From Facklamia miroungae (GTDB lineage: Bacteria > Bacillota > Bacilli > Lactobacillales > Aerococcaceae): DNA of 64,000 nucleotides. The stretch's first letter is position 1. Every line of letters starts with the position of its first letter. The DNA lies in the NCBI RefSeq assembly GCF_012396555.1, contig NZ_JAAXPS010000001.1, positions 124,001-188,000 on the forward strand. The letters run 5' to 3'. Below, one piece after another: positions 46,231 to 54,588 of the stretch. A program made the position numbers and the translations under genes. Below the pieces are notes generated by a model. It searched no databases and had not been told where the DNA came from. It saw only the letters and a list, made by a program, of their open reading frames with translations.

Positions 46231-48001
46231 AACGACCAGGCAAACTAAGTTTACTTTAAAAGAACAAGCTGATATCTTACGTTATCTTTTTTCATTTGCC
46301 TCCCATCAATGGTGGCGATTCCTTATTTCAGTGATTGCCATGGTGTCTTCTTCTGCGATAGCGGCTTATTTACCAATTATTATTAAAAGATATTTAGATC
46401 GCATTTCAGCCGGACAGGTCACTGATTTTAGTATGACAATGCAAGTAGCGCTTACTTATTTAGGTCTTTTATTCATTCGGATGATCTTACTGTATGCAAA
46501 AGATTTTTATTTCTTTATGGCCAGTGAATACACAGTTGCAGCCATGCGTAATCGACTTTATTCCAAGCTAGGGCGGTTAAGTATGAATTACTTTAATCAA
46601 ACCCCGAATGGAGAAGTGGTATCACGAATTACCAATGATACCGAAACAATTAAGGAATTTTGGAATGTTTTCTTAACCTTTTTTGATGGTTTTATTAATG
46701 CTGTTACAGTAGGAACGGCTATGTTCAGCTTACACGCAGGGATTTCATGGATGTTTATAGCTTTCCTACCATTAGTTTTTGTTTTAATTTATATTTATCA
46801 AAAGATTTCAACTGTTGTCTATCGTAAGATGCGTTCTGCTTTAGCACGCGTCAACGCTAAATTAGCTGAATCCACCATGGGCATGTGGCTAATTCAACAA
46901 TTCAATCAAACCGAACGAATGAAAGATGAATTTGATCAAGTCAATCAAGAGTATGTCAAAGCGCGTACAGACATGTTCAAAATGAATGCAATTTTCTTAA
47001 TGCCAGCCGTTAATCTCATTGAACAAATTGTATTAGTCTTAGTGATTTGGATTTTCGGTAATAACTTACTAAAAGGATATGCTTTAGATATTGGTATAAT
47101 CTATGCCTTTACTTCCTACTCAAAATCCTTCTTTAATCCGATTGGTAATATGCTGGATAGTCTGTCAGTTTATCAAGATGGTTTAGTCTCTGCGTCTAGG
47201 GGTCGAAAATTATTAGCCAATTCTGATTTAAATCCAAGCCAAACCGGTAAGAAGGTCAAAGAACAATTAGAAGGTAGCGTCGAAATTAAAGAGCTTAGTT
47301 TTTCTTATGATCAAGAGCAAAAGGTTTTAAAGGATATCAATATTAAGGCTAAACAAGGACAAATGATTGCCTTAGTCGGTCATACGGGATCAGGCAAATC
47401 CACTATCATTAATCTTTTGATGCGCTTTTATAACTTTACCCAAGGGCAGATCAATTATGATGATACTTCGATTAAAGATTACGATTTAGCCACTTTAAAA
47501 GAGCAAGTTTCGCTCGTTCAACAGGATGCCTTTATGTTTTATGGAAGTATTAAAGATAATATCCGTCTTCATGGAAATTATACAGACGAAGAAGTCATTG
47601 CCGCCGCTAAATTTACTGGTGCTGACCACTTTATTGAGGCTTTCCCAGACGGCTATGATCATTTAGTCACTGAAGGTGGAGCTTCTTTATCGGCGGGTCA
47701 AAAACAATTAATTAACATATCACGATCCGTCATCCGTCAGCCAAAAATTTTGATTTTAGATGAAGCAACAGCGTCGATGGATACTGAAAGTGAACAGTAT
47801 ATCCAAGCTAGTCTGGATAAAATTCGTCAGCAGGCCACTTTAATTGTCATTGCCCATCGATTATCAACGATTAAAAAAGCTGACCAAATCTATGTCCTTC
47901 ATAAAGGTGAAATCATTGAATCAGGACGTCATCAAGAATTAATCGATCACCAAGGTACTTACTATGACATGTATCGTTTGCAATCCTTAAAAGAACAATA
48001 G
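46217..48001 (+). CDS. ABC exporter half-transporter, catalytic partner
   Basis: A 594-residue partner of the preceding half-transporter, with the same fold. Walker A is GHTGSGKST; Walker B ends LILDEATASMD with the catalytic Glu. The signature reads LSAGQKQL rather than LSGGQ, a variant common in the catalytic subunit, so one composite ATP site is competent and one is degenerate. GTG 46217 is chosen because AGGAGG (46203-46208) lies upstream; a GTG nine bases earlier overlaps that site. The overlap with its partner implies coupled translation. Confidence 0.92.
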   Translation: MKKNKTTRQTKFTLKEQADILRYLFSFASHQWWRFLISVIAMVSSSAIAAYLPIIIKRYLDRISAGQVTDFSMTMQVALTYLGLLFIRMILLYAKDFYFFMASEYTVAAMRNRLYSKLGRLSMNYFNQTPNGEVVSRITNDTETIKEFWNVFLTFFDGFINAVTVGTAMFSLHAGISWMFIAFLPLVFVLIYIYQKISTVVYRKMRSALARVNAKLAESTMGMWLIQQFNQTERMKDEFDQVNQEYVKARTDMFKMNAIFLMPAVNLIEQIVLVLVIWIFGNNLLKGYALDIGIIYAFTSYSKSFFNPIGNMLDSLSVYQDGLVSASRGRKLLANSDLNPSQTGKKVKEQLEGSVEIKELSFSYDQEQKVLKDINIKAKQGQMIALVGHTGSGKSTIINLLMRFYNFTQGQINYDDTSIKDYDLATLKEQVSLVQQDAFMFYGSIKDNIRLHGNYTDEEVIAAAKFTGADHFIEAFPDGYDHLVTEGGASLSAGQKQLINISRSVIRQPKILILDEATASMDTESEQYIQASLDKIRQQATLIVIAHRLSTIKKADQIYVLHKGEIIESGRHQELIDHQGTYYDMYRLQSLKEQ

Positions 48002-48095
48002 ATACTTAAAATTGGATTTGAATAATGCGTTTTACTAGTAGTCTTTCTTATTTTTAGTTATGCTAGAGTCAACACAATAAAAGGAGTTGATATTA

Positions 48096-48740
48096 ATGGG
48101 CTTATTCGATTCGTTTAATCCATTAGACATTTTACTACAAGGTTCTCAGTCACAAAGTAATAAGAATTTAGCGAATAAAGCAGGATTAGACATGGGTGAT
48201 TTTGGTAAGATCGCAACGATCGGGTTACCAATTATCTTGTCAGCAATCAATAAGAATACACAAACTCCCGAAGGATTAGATTCCTTTGATAATGCATTGG
48301 CTAAGCATGAAGATGTGAAAGATTATAATTCTGTCGATCAATTAACTGAAAATCTGGATCCTGAAGACGGAGAAAAAATTCTAGGGCATGTATTTGAAGA
48401 TAAACAAACAATAATTGGCCGAATTGCTAGCACGTTAGGGATGTCAGAGGATGCAGTTAAGCGTGCTTTAATCGTTGTTGCGCCTCTTATTTTAAAATAT
48501 ATGGCTGATCGTAAGAAAGCGAACCAGTTAGATAAAGAAGGTCTTCAAAGAGAAACCAGTCAAACAGTTGAAAAAGTGAACTCTTCACTAAGAGAACGTG
48601 GGGTAGCACCAACTAGTGGGGGTAATTTGATAGATATGATTTTGGGTGACCAAGCTGCGGAAGACGGTAAAAATCAACCCGAAGAGCAACCGAATATGAA
48701 AGATAATATTCTCGGCGGGATCTTAGATTTATTCAAATAA
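48096..48740 (+). CDS. DUF937 domain protein
   Basis: A 214-residue soluble protein of the DUF937 (YidB-like) family. The diagnostic block NKNTQTPEGLDSFDNALAKHEDV near residue 50 and EDGEKILGHVFEDKQ near 90 are clear. An internal hydrophobic helix (IVVAPLILKYMADRK) follows. Family function is unknown. ATG 48096 was chosen because MGLFDSFNP is the usual N-terminus; AAAAGGAG is 12 bases upstream, a long spacing, and a TTG nine bases earlier is possible. A hairpin follows the stop. Confidence 0.88.
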   Translation: MGLFDSFNPLDILLQGSQSQSNKNLANKAGLDMGDFGKIATIGLPIILSAINKNTQTPEGLDSFDNALAKHEDVKDYNSVDQLTENLDPEDGEKILGHVFEDKQTIIGRIASTLGMSEDAVKRALIVVAPLILKYMADRKKANQLDKEGLQRETSQTVEKVNSSLRERGVAPTSGGNLIDMILGDQAAEDGKNQPEEQPNMKDNILGGILDLFK

Positions 48741-48752
48741 ACTTTAGTATGA

Positions 48753-48783
48753 AAGGAGTTCGCGCAGATTTAGCGGGCTCCTT
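48753..48783 (+). terminator. terminator after the DUF937 gene
   Basis: Stem AAGGAGTTCGC (48753-48763) with GCGGGCTCCTT (48773-48783), two G-T pairs; the T tract that follows is broken, so strength is uncertain. Confidence 0.65.
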
Positions 48784-48864
48784 ATTTAAATTTCTTTTAA
48801 AAAATAACTTTTAAAGTACCTTCTCAAGATAGTAACCGATTCAGATGAATTGTTAAAGCTGGAG

Positions 48865-48873
48865 TGCTATAAT
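48865..48873 (+). promoter_or_regulatory. extended -10 promoter
   Basis: TGCTATAAT (48865-48873) is an extended -10 with no clear -35, 29 bases before the GTG start. Confidence 0.55.
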
Positions 48874-48902
48874 ATTTCTATCTATTTTAAGAGGGTGGTC
48901 AC

Positions 48903-49397
48903 GTGGATTATTCAAAATGGCCGATTGGAATGCGTACCTTCAAGACAGCAATCGCCGTATTTATTTGTATTCTATTGTCATTTTATCTGCTAAAAATTAG
49001 CCCCATGCTTTCTTGTGTCGCTGCTATTTTTTCTTTAAGGCAAGACTTAGAAAGTAGCTACACCTTTGGAAAAGCCAGGATTTTGGGCGTTCTTTTATCA
49101 GGTGGTGTAGCTCTCTTATTTATTTATTTATTCCCCATCCAATCAAGTAGTGATGAAATCTTAATCTTCTTAGTCCCTTTGGCTGTAAGTGTATATATCA
49201 GCTTAGCCAGTCGTATTCACTTGGAAAAAGGAATTATTACAGGTTGCGCGACCATGTTGATTATTTTCTTTAATATTCCAGTACACAATCAATTGATCTA
49301 TGCGTTTATTCGTCTCTTATCAACCGTTATGGGGGTTTTAGTAGCTTTAGCAGTTAATTATGTTCTACCTGGTCCGGCAGATAAAAGGCGGAAATAA
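48903..49397 (+). CDS. aromatic acid exporter (FUSC/ArAE) family membrane protein
   Basis: A 164-residue membrane protein with about five to six hydrophobic segments. The start IGMRTFKTAIAVFICI and the SLRQDLESSYTFGKARILGVLLSG block fit the ArAE_1/DUF939 membrane domain. It lacks the soluble C-terminal domain of longer homologues, so it is the short form. It starts with GTG behind GAGGGTGG. The LLM oxidoreductase gene follows after 23 bases. Transport of aromatic acids is a family label; the substrate is unknown. Confidence 0.8.
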   Translation: MDYSKWPIGMRTFKTAIAVFICILLSFYLLKISPMLSCVAAIFSLRQDLESSYTFGKARILGVLLSGGVALLFIYLFPIQSSSDEILIFLVPLAVSVYISLASRIHLEKGIITGCATMLIIFFNIPVHNQLIYAFIRLLSTVMGVLVALAVNYVLPGPADKRRK

Positions 49398-49420
49398 TCA
49401 TAGTTAAAAAGGAGCAATTT

Positions 49421-50410
49421 ATGAAATTAGGTATTCACGATTTACTCCCACTTAACCAGGGAGAAACAACGCAAGAAAGATTCGCAAAGACGATTCAAAT
49501 GGTACAAGCGCTAGAAGCGATGGGTTATTCGCGTTATTGGGCATCAGAACATCATGGCATGGCGAGTTTAGCGAGCTCTACACCAGAATTATTATTGGCT
49601 TATTTAGCTGCAGTCACAAACAAGATTCGCTTGGGAACCGGCGGTACAATGATCGTTAATTATTCCCCCTTAAAAATCGCGGAAATATTTAAAACCCTCA
49701 CATTATTAGCACCCGATCGGATTGACTTCGGCATTGGACGAGCTCCTGGTACAGACCATAACGGTATGATGGCTCTCTCTCAAGGAAATCCGATCGATTT
49801 TGATCATCTTTATGACAAAGCACAAATTATTTTAGATTATTTGACCGATACGACCCCCAAAGGCTTTTACAGCTTAACTCAAGCTATTCCTGTTAAGACA
49901 CGGACGATCGCTCAACCTTGGATGCTCGGTTCTTCGGGGCAATCCGCTGTTAAAGCCGGCCAAATGGGCTTGGGTTATTCTTTCGCTAAATTTTTTGGAG
50001 TGGAAACAGATCCATCGGTTTTTAAAGCCTACCGCGATCATTTTCAAGCCAGTGAATTTTATCATGAACCAAAGGTCATGGTCTCTTATAAAATTATCCT
50101 AGCAGATTCACAAGAAGAAGCAGATTATTGGGCTCGACCTTCTGAAATTTCCCATGTTCGTAAAAACGGGGCCCCTTTAATGAGCTTTGACCGTGCCCAA
50201 GAGATCGATCTATCGCTAGAAGAACAATCCATACTTGAAGAGAATTATCAAAGACGCTTCATGTTAAAAGGAACGCCAGAAAATATTGCTCCTATTTTGC
50301 AGGAAGAAATCGAACGCTTGGGCATCGATGAGTTAATGGCTTATATGCCGATTCCGGATCAACAATCTCGATTACATTCTTATAAACTACTGACCCAAAT
50401 TTTTCAATAA
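49421..50410 (+). CDS. LLM class flavin-dependent oxidoreductase
   Basis: Luciferase-like TIM-barrel monooxygenase/reductase of 329 residues. Recognisable blocks are YWASEHHGMASLASSTPE near 40, KIRLGTGGTMIVNYSPLKIAE near 68, PDRIDFGIGRAPGTD near 100 and PWMLGSSGQSA near 167. It fits the subgroup with uncharacterised substrates found in most lactic acid bacteria. Flavin is expected to be supplied in reduced form by another enzyme. It is 23 bases after the FUSC-like gene and likely co-transcribed. Confidence 0.9.
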   Translation: MKLGIHDLLPLNQGETTQERFAKTIQMVQALEAMGYSRYWASEHHGMASLASSTPELLLAYLAAVTNKIRLGTGGTMIVNYSPLKIAEIFKTLTLLAPDRIDFGIGRAPGTDHNGMMALSQGNPIDFDHLYDKAQIILDYLTDTTPKGFYSLTQAIPVKTRTIAQPWMLGSSGQSAVKAGQMGLGYSFAKFFGVETDPSVFKAYRDHFQASEFYHEPKVMVSYKIILADSQEEADYWARPSEISHVRKNGAPLMSFDRAQEIDLSLEEQSILEENYQRRFMLKGTPENIAPILQEEIERLGIDELMAYMPIPDQQSRLHSYKLLTQIFQ

Positions 50411-50504
50411 ATCAGTCTCTAGTTGGAGGGTATGATTTTCACTTTCTTGTAAACTATAGATAGTTGTAATCCTATCGCCTTTTTTAGAAGAAAGAAGTGG
50501 TTGA

Positions 50505-50756
50505 ATGAAAAAGAAACAAGCTAAATTAAGCTTTTTAGAAAAATTTCCTCTATTTTTAAAGTCTTTTTTTAAAAAAGATACACCTATGTTAGCAAGGTTG
50601 ATGATTTTATTTACCTTTGCTTATGTTTTATTACCAACAGACATGCTGCCTGACTTTTTAGGCCCATTAGGTTTTGTTGATGACGCTTTATTAATACCCT
50701 TAATGGTCAATAGTGTGATTAAACTATTACCGGGTCAAATGGTTCCAAACAATTAA
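50505..50756 (+). CDS. DUF1232 (YkvA) family small membrane protein
   Basis: An 83-residue protein; the signature ARLMILFTFAYVLLPTDMLPDFLGPLGFVDDALLIPL is classic DUF1232/YkvA, one hairpin of two hydrophobic helices after a basic N-terminus. Family function is unknown. The Shine-Dalgarno (AGAAAGAAG) is weak. A strong terminator follows. Confidence 0.88.
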   Translation: MKKKQAKLSFLEKFPLFLKSFFKKDTPMLARLMILFTFAYVLLPTDMLPDFLGPLGFVDDALLIPLMVNSVIKLLPGQMVPNN

Positions 50757-50784
50757 AAACACTTAAGTAAAATTATAAGAGGGT

Positions 50785-50822
50785 CCATTTCACTGAAAAC
50801 GAACAGTGAAATGGGCTTTTTT
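50785..50822 (+). terminator. intrinsic terminator
   Basis: Perfect 11-base stem CCATTTCACTG (50785-50795) with CAGTGAAATGG (50804-50814), then GC and a T run. Confidence 0.92.
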
Positions 50823-50902
50823 ATTGGGAATTTATTTTGTACCTCTTTTAGGGTATACTTAAAATTGCGGTTACATAATAAAAGTGAAGGCTAGGTGAAG
50901 TC

Positions 50903-51694
50903 ATGTTTAAACTATTTATCTCTGACTTAGATGATACTTTATTGGATAAAGATAAAAAATGGAGTCCTGATTTTAAGCAGTTCAGGAAGATTTTAGATGA
51001 GAAAAAAGTGGCCTTTACTTTAGCGACTGGTCGCTCTGCTCAAGCTGTTCAGTCCATTGTCGATGAATTAGATTTAAAAATACCCTATGCGACTTCAAAT
51101 GGAGCAAATATTATGCTTCAAGGTAAGGTTATTCAATCCTTTAGTTTTCCAGTAGGGCCTTTAAGACCACTGATTGAGGTTGCTTTAAGTATGGGATTGA
51201 CGGTTATCTATGTTATTGATGGGGTAGAATATGCTTTCAGCAAAACTGAATTTATCAGACATGAAATGAAACAAAACTTTACCGATCAAATTATTCGTCC
51301 GATTCGATCAGAAGATTGGGCCAATCTGAAAGTTGATAAATTTTTGATTGTGGATGATCATCCGGATACCGGCTTAACACGTCTACATGCCTTGGTAAAC
51401 GGTTTAAAACCAGAATACCATTATCTAACCTATTCGGATTGGGCCATGGATATCGTCGCAGCAGATTTAAATAAGGGAAAAGCCTTACACTGGATTGCTG
51501 ATTATTTAGGTGTAAAACCTGAAGAGGTCATTGCAGCTGGTGATAATCATAATGACATCGATCTCTTGAAGCAAGCAGGGCGTAGTATCGCAGCGTACAA
51601 TGCCTTAGATGAAGTAAAACGTGTTTCGATGATCACTGCTAAGAAAAGCGGTGGCGATGGAGTGATTGAAGAAGTACTAAAAATACTAGAATAG
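50903..51694 (+). CDS. Cof-type HAD hydrolase
   Basis: HAD superfamily phosphatase (Cof, subclass IIB), 263 residues. Motif I is ISDLDDTLLDKD, motif II TLATGRS, motif III Lys in LNKGKAL, and motif IV AAGDNHNDIDLL. The C2 cap domain lies between motifs II and III. Likely dephosphorylates a sugar phosphate or cofactor such as FMN or PLP; the substrate is not readable. The M42 peptidase gene starts 10 bases downstream, so both are on one transcript. Confidence 0.92.
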   Translation: MFKLFISDLDDTLLDKDKKWSPDFKQFRKILDEKKVAFTLATGRSAQAVQSIVDELDLKIPYATSNGANIMLQGKVIQSFSFPVGPLRPLIEVALSMGLTVIYVIDGVEYAFSKTEFIRHEMKQNFTDQIIRPIRSEDWANLKVDKFLIVDDHPDTGLTRLHALVNGLKPEYHYLTYSDWAMDIVAADLNKGKALHWIADYLGVKPEEVIAAGDNHNDIDLLKQAGRSIAAYNALDEVKRVSMITAKKSGGDGVIEEVLKILE

Positions 51695-51704
51695 GAGAAA
51701 AACA

Positions 51705-52784
51705 ATGAACTATCGTAATTTAATTCGCGACTTGATCAACGCTAAAGGTGCCCCAGGGTTTGAAGATGAAGTTCTTGAGGTGTTAGAGGCCTATAAAAAT
51801 TCCTATACCATGCAAAGCGATAATCTTAAAAATGCCTATTATAATCTGGATCAAATTGATCCGAGTAAGCCTACCTTAATGCTCGATTCACATACGGATG
51901 AAGTTGCCTTTATGGTGAAAGCGATTGATGAGAGAGGTTTAATTCATTTACAAGCTTTGGGAGGCTGGCTACCTGAACATGTTTCTGCTCAACATTATCT
52001 CGTTAGAAATACGGAAGGTATCTATTATCCTGGCATATCGACCTCCAAACCGATTCATTTTATGTCACCAGAGGAAAGAGCGAAGAAAGTCACACTCGCT
52101 GATTTAAAAATTGATTTAGGTGCCAGTAGTCGAAAAGAAGTCATTGAAGACTTTAAAATAGCTGTAGGTCAACCTATTGTCCCAGCCACTGAATTCCATA
52201 TCAATGAACGCAACCAGGTGATGTTCGGTAAAGGATTTGATAATCGAATTGGTGTAGCAGTGTCAGTCGCAATCATGCATGAAATGAAAGATTATATCCA
52301 TGATTTACCTTATAATCTTGTGGCAGCTTTTGCTTCACAAGAAGAGGTGGGGATGCGTGGCGCTGTTATTACCAGTAAACGTGTTAACCCGCAAATGGCA
52401 TTAGTTTTTGAAGGTACACCTTCAGATGATTTTACCGCTGATGAATATACCGAACAGGCTCGATTAGGGCAAGGACCTCAGTTGCGTTACCGTGACAACT
52501 CCTATATCGCCAACGAATGGATGTTGAGTCGGTTTAATAAAATTGCCAAAGAAAATAAGCTTCCACTGCAACATGCTGTAAGAGAGGGAGGCTCAACCAA
52601 TGCAGGAGCTATTCACCTTTCGAATTTGGGTCTACCGGTTGCTACTCTTGGAACGCCTACTCGATATGCGCATACCAATTATTGTTTCTGTTCCTATAAA
52701 GATTTTGAAGATACTGTAAAAATAAGTCTCGCATTTATCAAAAGTTTAGGATTGGAAGATTTCAATCAGTTTCAATTACAGTAG
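51705..52784 (+). CDS. M42 family metallopeptidase (glutamyl aminopeptidase/endoglucanase type)
   Basis: Dinuclear metal aminopeptidase of the tetrahedral M42 family, 359 residues. Ligand positions are visible: His in LDSHTDEVAF, Asp in KGFDNRIGV, the Glu-Glu pair in ASQEEVGMRGA, Glu in VFEGTPSDD and His in TRYAHTNY. The usual Asp-Arg pair reads DNR here. It is probably cytoplasmic and trims peptides. Shine-Dalgarno AGGAG is close. It is followed by a short coding-like remnant and then the DUF1846 gene. Confidence 0.92.
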   Translation: MNYRNLIRDLINAKGAPGFEDEVLEVLEAYKNSYTMQSDNLKNAYYNLDQIDPSKPTLMLDSHTDEVAFMVKAIDERGLIHLQALGGWLPEHVSAQHYLVRNTEGIYYPGISTSKPIHFMSPEERAKKVTLADLKIDLGASSRKEVIEDFKIAVGQPIVPATEFHINERNQVMFGKGFDNRIGVAVSVAIMHEMKDYIHDLPYNLVAAFASQEEVGMRGAVITSKRVNPQMALVFEGTPSDDFTADEYTEQARLGQGPQLRYRDNSYIANEWMLSRFNKIAKENKLPLQHAVREGGSTNAGAIHLSNLGLPVATLGTPTRYAHTNYCFCSYKDFEDTVKISLAFIKSLGLEDFNQFQLQ

Positions 52785-52785
52785 T

Positions 52786-52881
52786 TTTATCAAAGCGAAG
52801 ACGGATACAAAAGCTTTAATCGTGGAGGCTATTCAAAAACTGAACGTTAAAACAAAAGCAGGAAAATTTTCGTTAAAATAA
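52786..52881 (+). pseudogene. coding-like remnant after the M42 gene
   Basis: Directly after the M42 stop, a start-less open stretch of about 32 codons (ending KALIVEAIQKLNVKTKAGKFSLK, stop TAA) runs in another frame. It reads like a protein C-terminus but has no start or Shine-Dalgarno. It may be the tail of a decayed gene; parent family unknown. Confidence 0.3.
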
Positions 52882-52951
52882 CTAGGAAAGTCTTTAGTCC
52901 AAAGAAAAGATTTGTTAGAATACTCTGTATGTGATGAAAGGGGTTGGGATT

Positions 52952-54460
52952 TTGCAAAAATTAGGTTTTGATAACGACAAGTATCTTAAGGAACAATCAA
53001 AATATATTTTTGAACGACTGGAAAATATCGATAAGCTCTATCTAGAGTTTGGAGGCAAACTAATTGGAGATATGCACGCCAAGCGGGTTTTGCCTGGCTA
53101 TGATGAAGATGTCAAATTAACACTTTTAACCAAGCTTAAAGATCGAGCAGAAATTATTATCTGTATTTATGCCGAAGATATTGAACACCACAAAATGCGT
53201 GGCGATTATGGCATTACTTATGATCAAGAAGTTATTCGCTTAATTGATGAATACCATGCCTTAAATATAAAAGTTAATAGTGTATTATTAACACGTTATA
53301 AGGGTCAAAAAAATGCGACTGTTTTTAAGAAAAACATTGAAAATAGAGGCATAAAAGTTTATCTTCATGAAGCAATCAATGGCTATCCGACGGATTTGGA
53401 AGTACTCTTTTCAGAAAATGGCTTCGCTAAAAATCCTTATATCGAAACGAGCCAGCCTTTAATTATCGTAACAGGACCTGGAGCCGGTTCTGGTAAGTTA
53501 GCGACTTGTTTAAATCAACTTTATCATGAACATCAAAAGGGTATCAAAGCTTCTTATGCCAAGTTTGAAACCTTTCCTGTTTGGAACTTGCCGCTTAAGC
53601 ACCCGATTAATGTAGCCTACGAGGCAGCAACCGTTGATTTGAATGATATTAATGTACTCGACTCTTATCATTTAGATGCTTATAATGAAATGGCTGTCAA
53701 TTACAATCGCGATATGCAAATGTTTCCAGTCATTCGTAGAATTTTAGCCAATACGAGTTCACCCGATTTAATTTATCAATCGCCCACCGATATGGGAGTG
53801 AATCGAATTAAATCCGGTATTGTGGATGATGAATTCGTTAAAGAAGCCGCTCAACAAGAAATTATTCGCCGCTATTTCCAAGTGGAACAAGACTACAAAG
53901 TAGGTATTGTGGATGAGGAAGTTCGGTCTAAAATGCACTTATTAATGGAAGAAAGTAATCTCACTGCTGATGATCGATTATCAGTTGTCGCTGCTCATGA
54001 ATATGCTGAATCGGTTAAAGAGCGATTTACACAAGAAACAGAGCCAGCTGTGATTGCTATTCAATTAAGTGATGGTCAAATGATCACAGGTAGACGGACT
54101 GATTTAATGGATGCACCCGGAGCAGCCATTATGAATGCATTAAAAACTTTAGCTGGTATCTCCGATCAAATCGATTTATTGGCACCAATGGTTTTACAAA
54201 CGATTCAAAATCTGAAAGCGAATAAATTACAAAGCAAACATCCCATTTTAACGCTAAACGAACTACTCATTGCCTTAGCAATTTCTGCGGTGACCAATCC
54301 AACCGCTCAAGTAGCCTATCAGGCACTATCAAAATTAAGTGGAGCACAAGCTCATTCTAGCGTTATGCTTTCGCAAGATACTAAAAATCAACTGCAACAA
54401 TTAGGCATTGATATAACCTGTGATGCTGTTTTTGTTTCTCGTTCATTGAAGGGAAATTAA
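52952..54460 (+). CDS. DUF1846 family protein
   Basis: A 502-residue cytoplasmic protein of the DUF1846 family, conserved in streptococci and other Firmicutes. Signature stretches are YLEFGGKLIGDMHAKRVLPGY near 35, GPGAGSGKLATCLNQ near 180, YAKFETFPVWNLPLKHP, VNYNRDMQMFPV and SPTDMGVN. A glycine-rich P-loop-like segment suggests nucleotide binding, but activity is not established. TTG 52952 is chosen because AAAGGGG is seven bases before it and MQKLGFDNDKYL matches the streptococcal N-terminus. A possible extended -10 (TGTTAGAAT) is just upstream. Confidence 0.92.
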   Translation: MQKLGFDNDKYLKEQSKYIFERLENIDKLYLEFGGKLIGDMHAKRVLPGYDEDVKLTLLTKLKDRAEIIICIYAEDIEHHKMRGDYGITYDQEVIRLIDEYHALNIKVNSVLLTRYKGQKNATVFKKNIENRGIKVYLHEAINGYPTDLEVLFSENGFAKNPYIETSQPLIIVTGPGAGSGKLATCLNQLYHEHQKGIKASYAKFETFPVWNLPLKHPINVAYEAATVDLNDINVLDSYHLDAYNEMAVNYNRDMQMFPVIRRILANTSSPDLIYQSPTDMGVNRIKSGIVDDEFVKEAAQQEIIRRYFQVEQDYKVGIVDEEVRSKMHLLMEESNLTADDRLSVVAAHEYAESVKERFTQETEPAVIAIQLSDGQMITGRRTDLMDAPGAAIMNALKTLAGISDQIDLLAPMVLQTIQNLKANKLQSKHPILTLNELLIALAISAVTNPTAQVAYQALSKLSGAQAHSSVMLSQDTKNQLQQLGIDITCDAVFVSRSLKGN

Positions 54461-54475
54461 TAAATTTCTCGCTTT

Positions 54476-54520
54476 AAAATCTTCTATTTACTGCTTTATT
54501 CGGTAGATAGGGGATTTTTT
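54476..54520 (+). terminator. terminator after the DUF1846 gene
   Basis: Two-part stem: AAAATC (54476-54481) with GATTTT (54513-54518), and CTATTTAC (54484-54491) with GTAGATAG (54503-54510), then a T run. Confidence 0.7.
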
Positions 54521-54588
54521 AAATCTTTGCAAACAAATTATTTTTAAGCTTAAAAGAAGCATGATAAAATCTACCGGGAGGGATGCTT

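Noticed and set aside
44467-48001. Lantibiotic or peptidase-containing ABC exporter
   Set aside because: No N-terminal C39 peptidase domain and no precursor gene; ordinary heterodimeric exporter.
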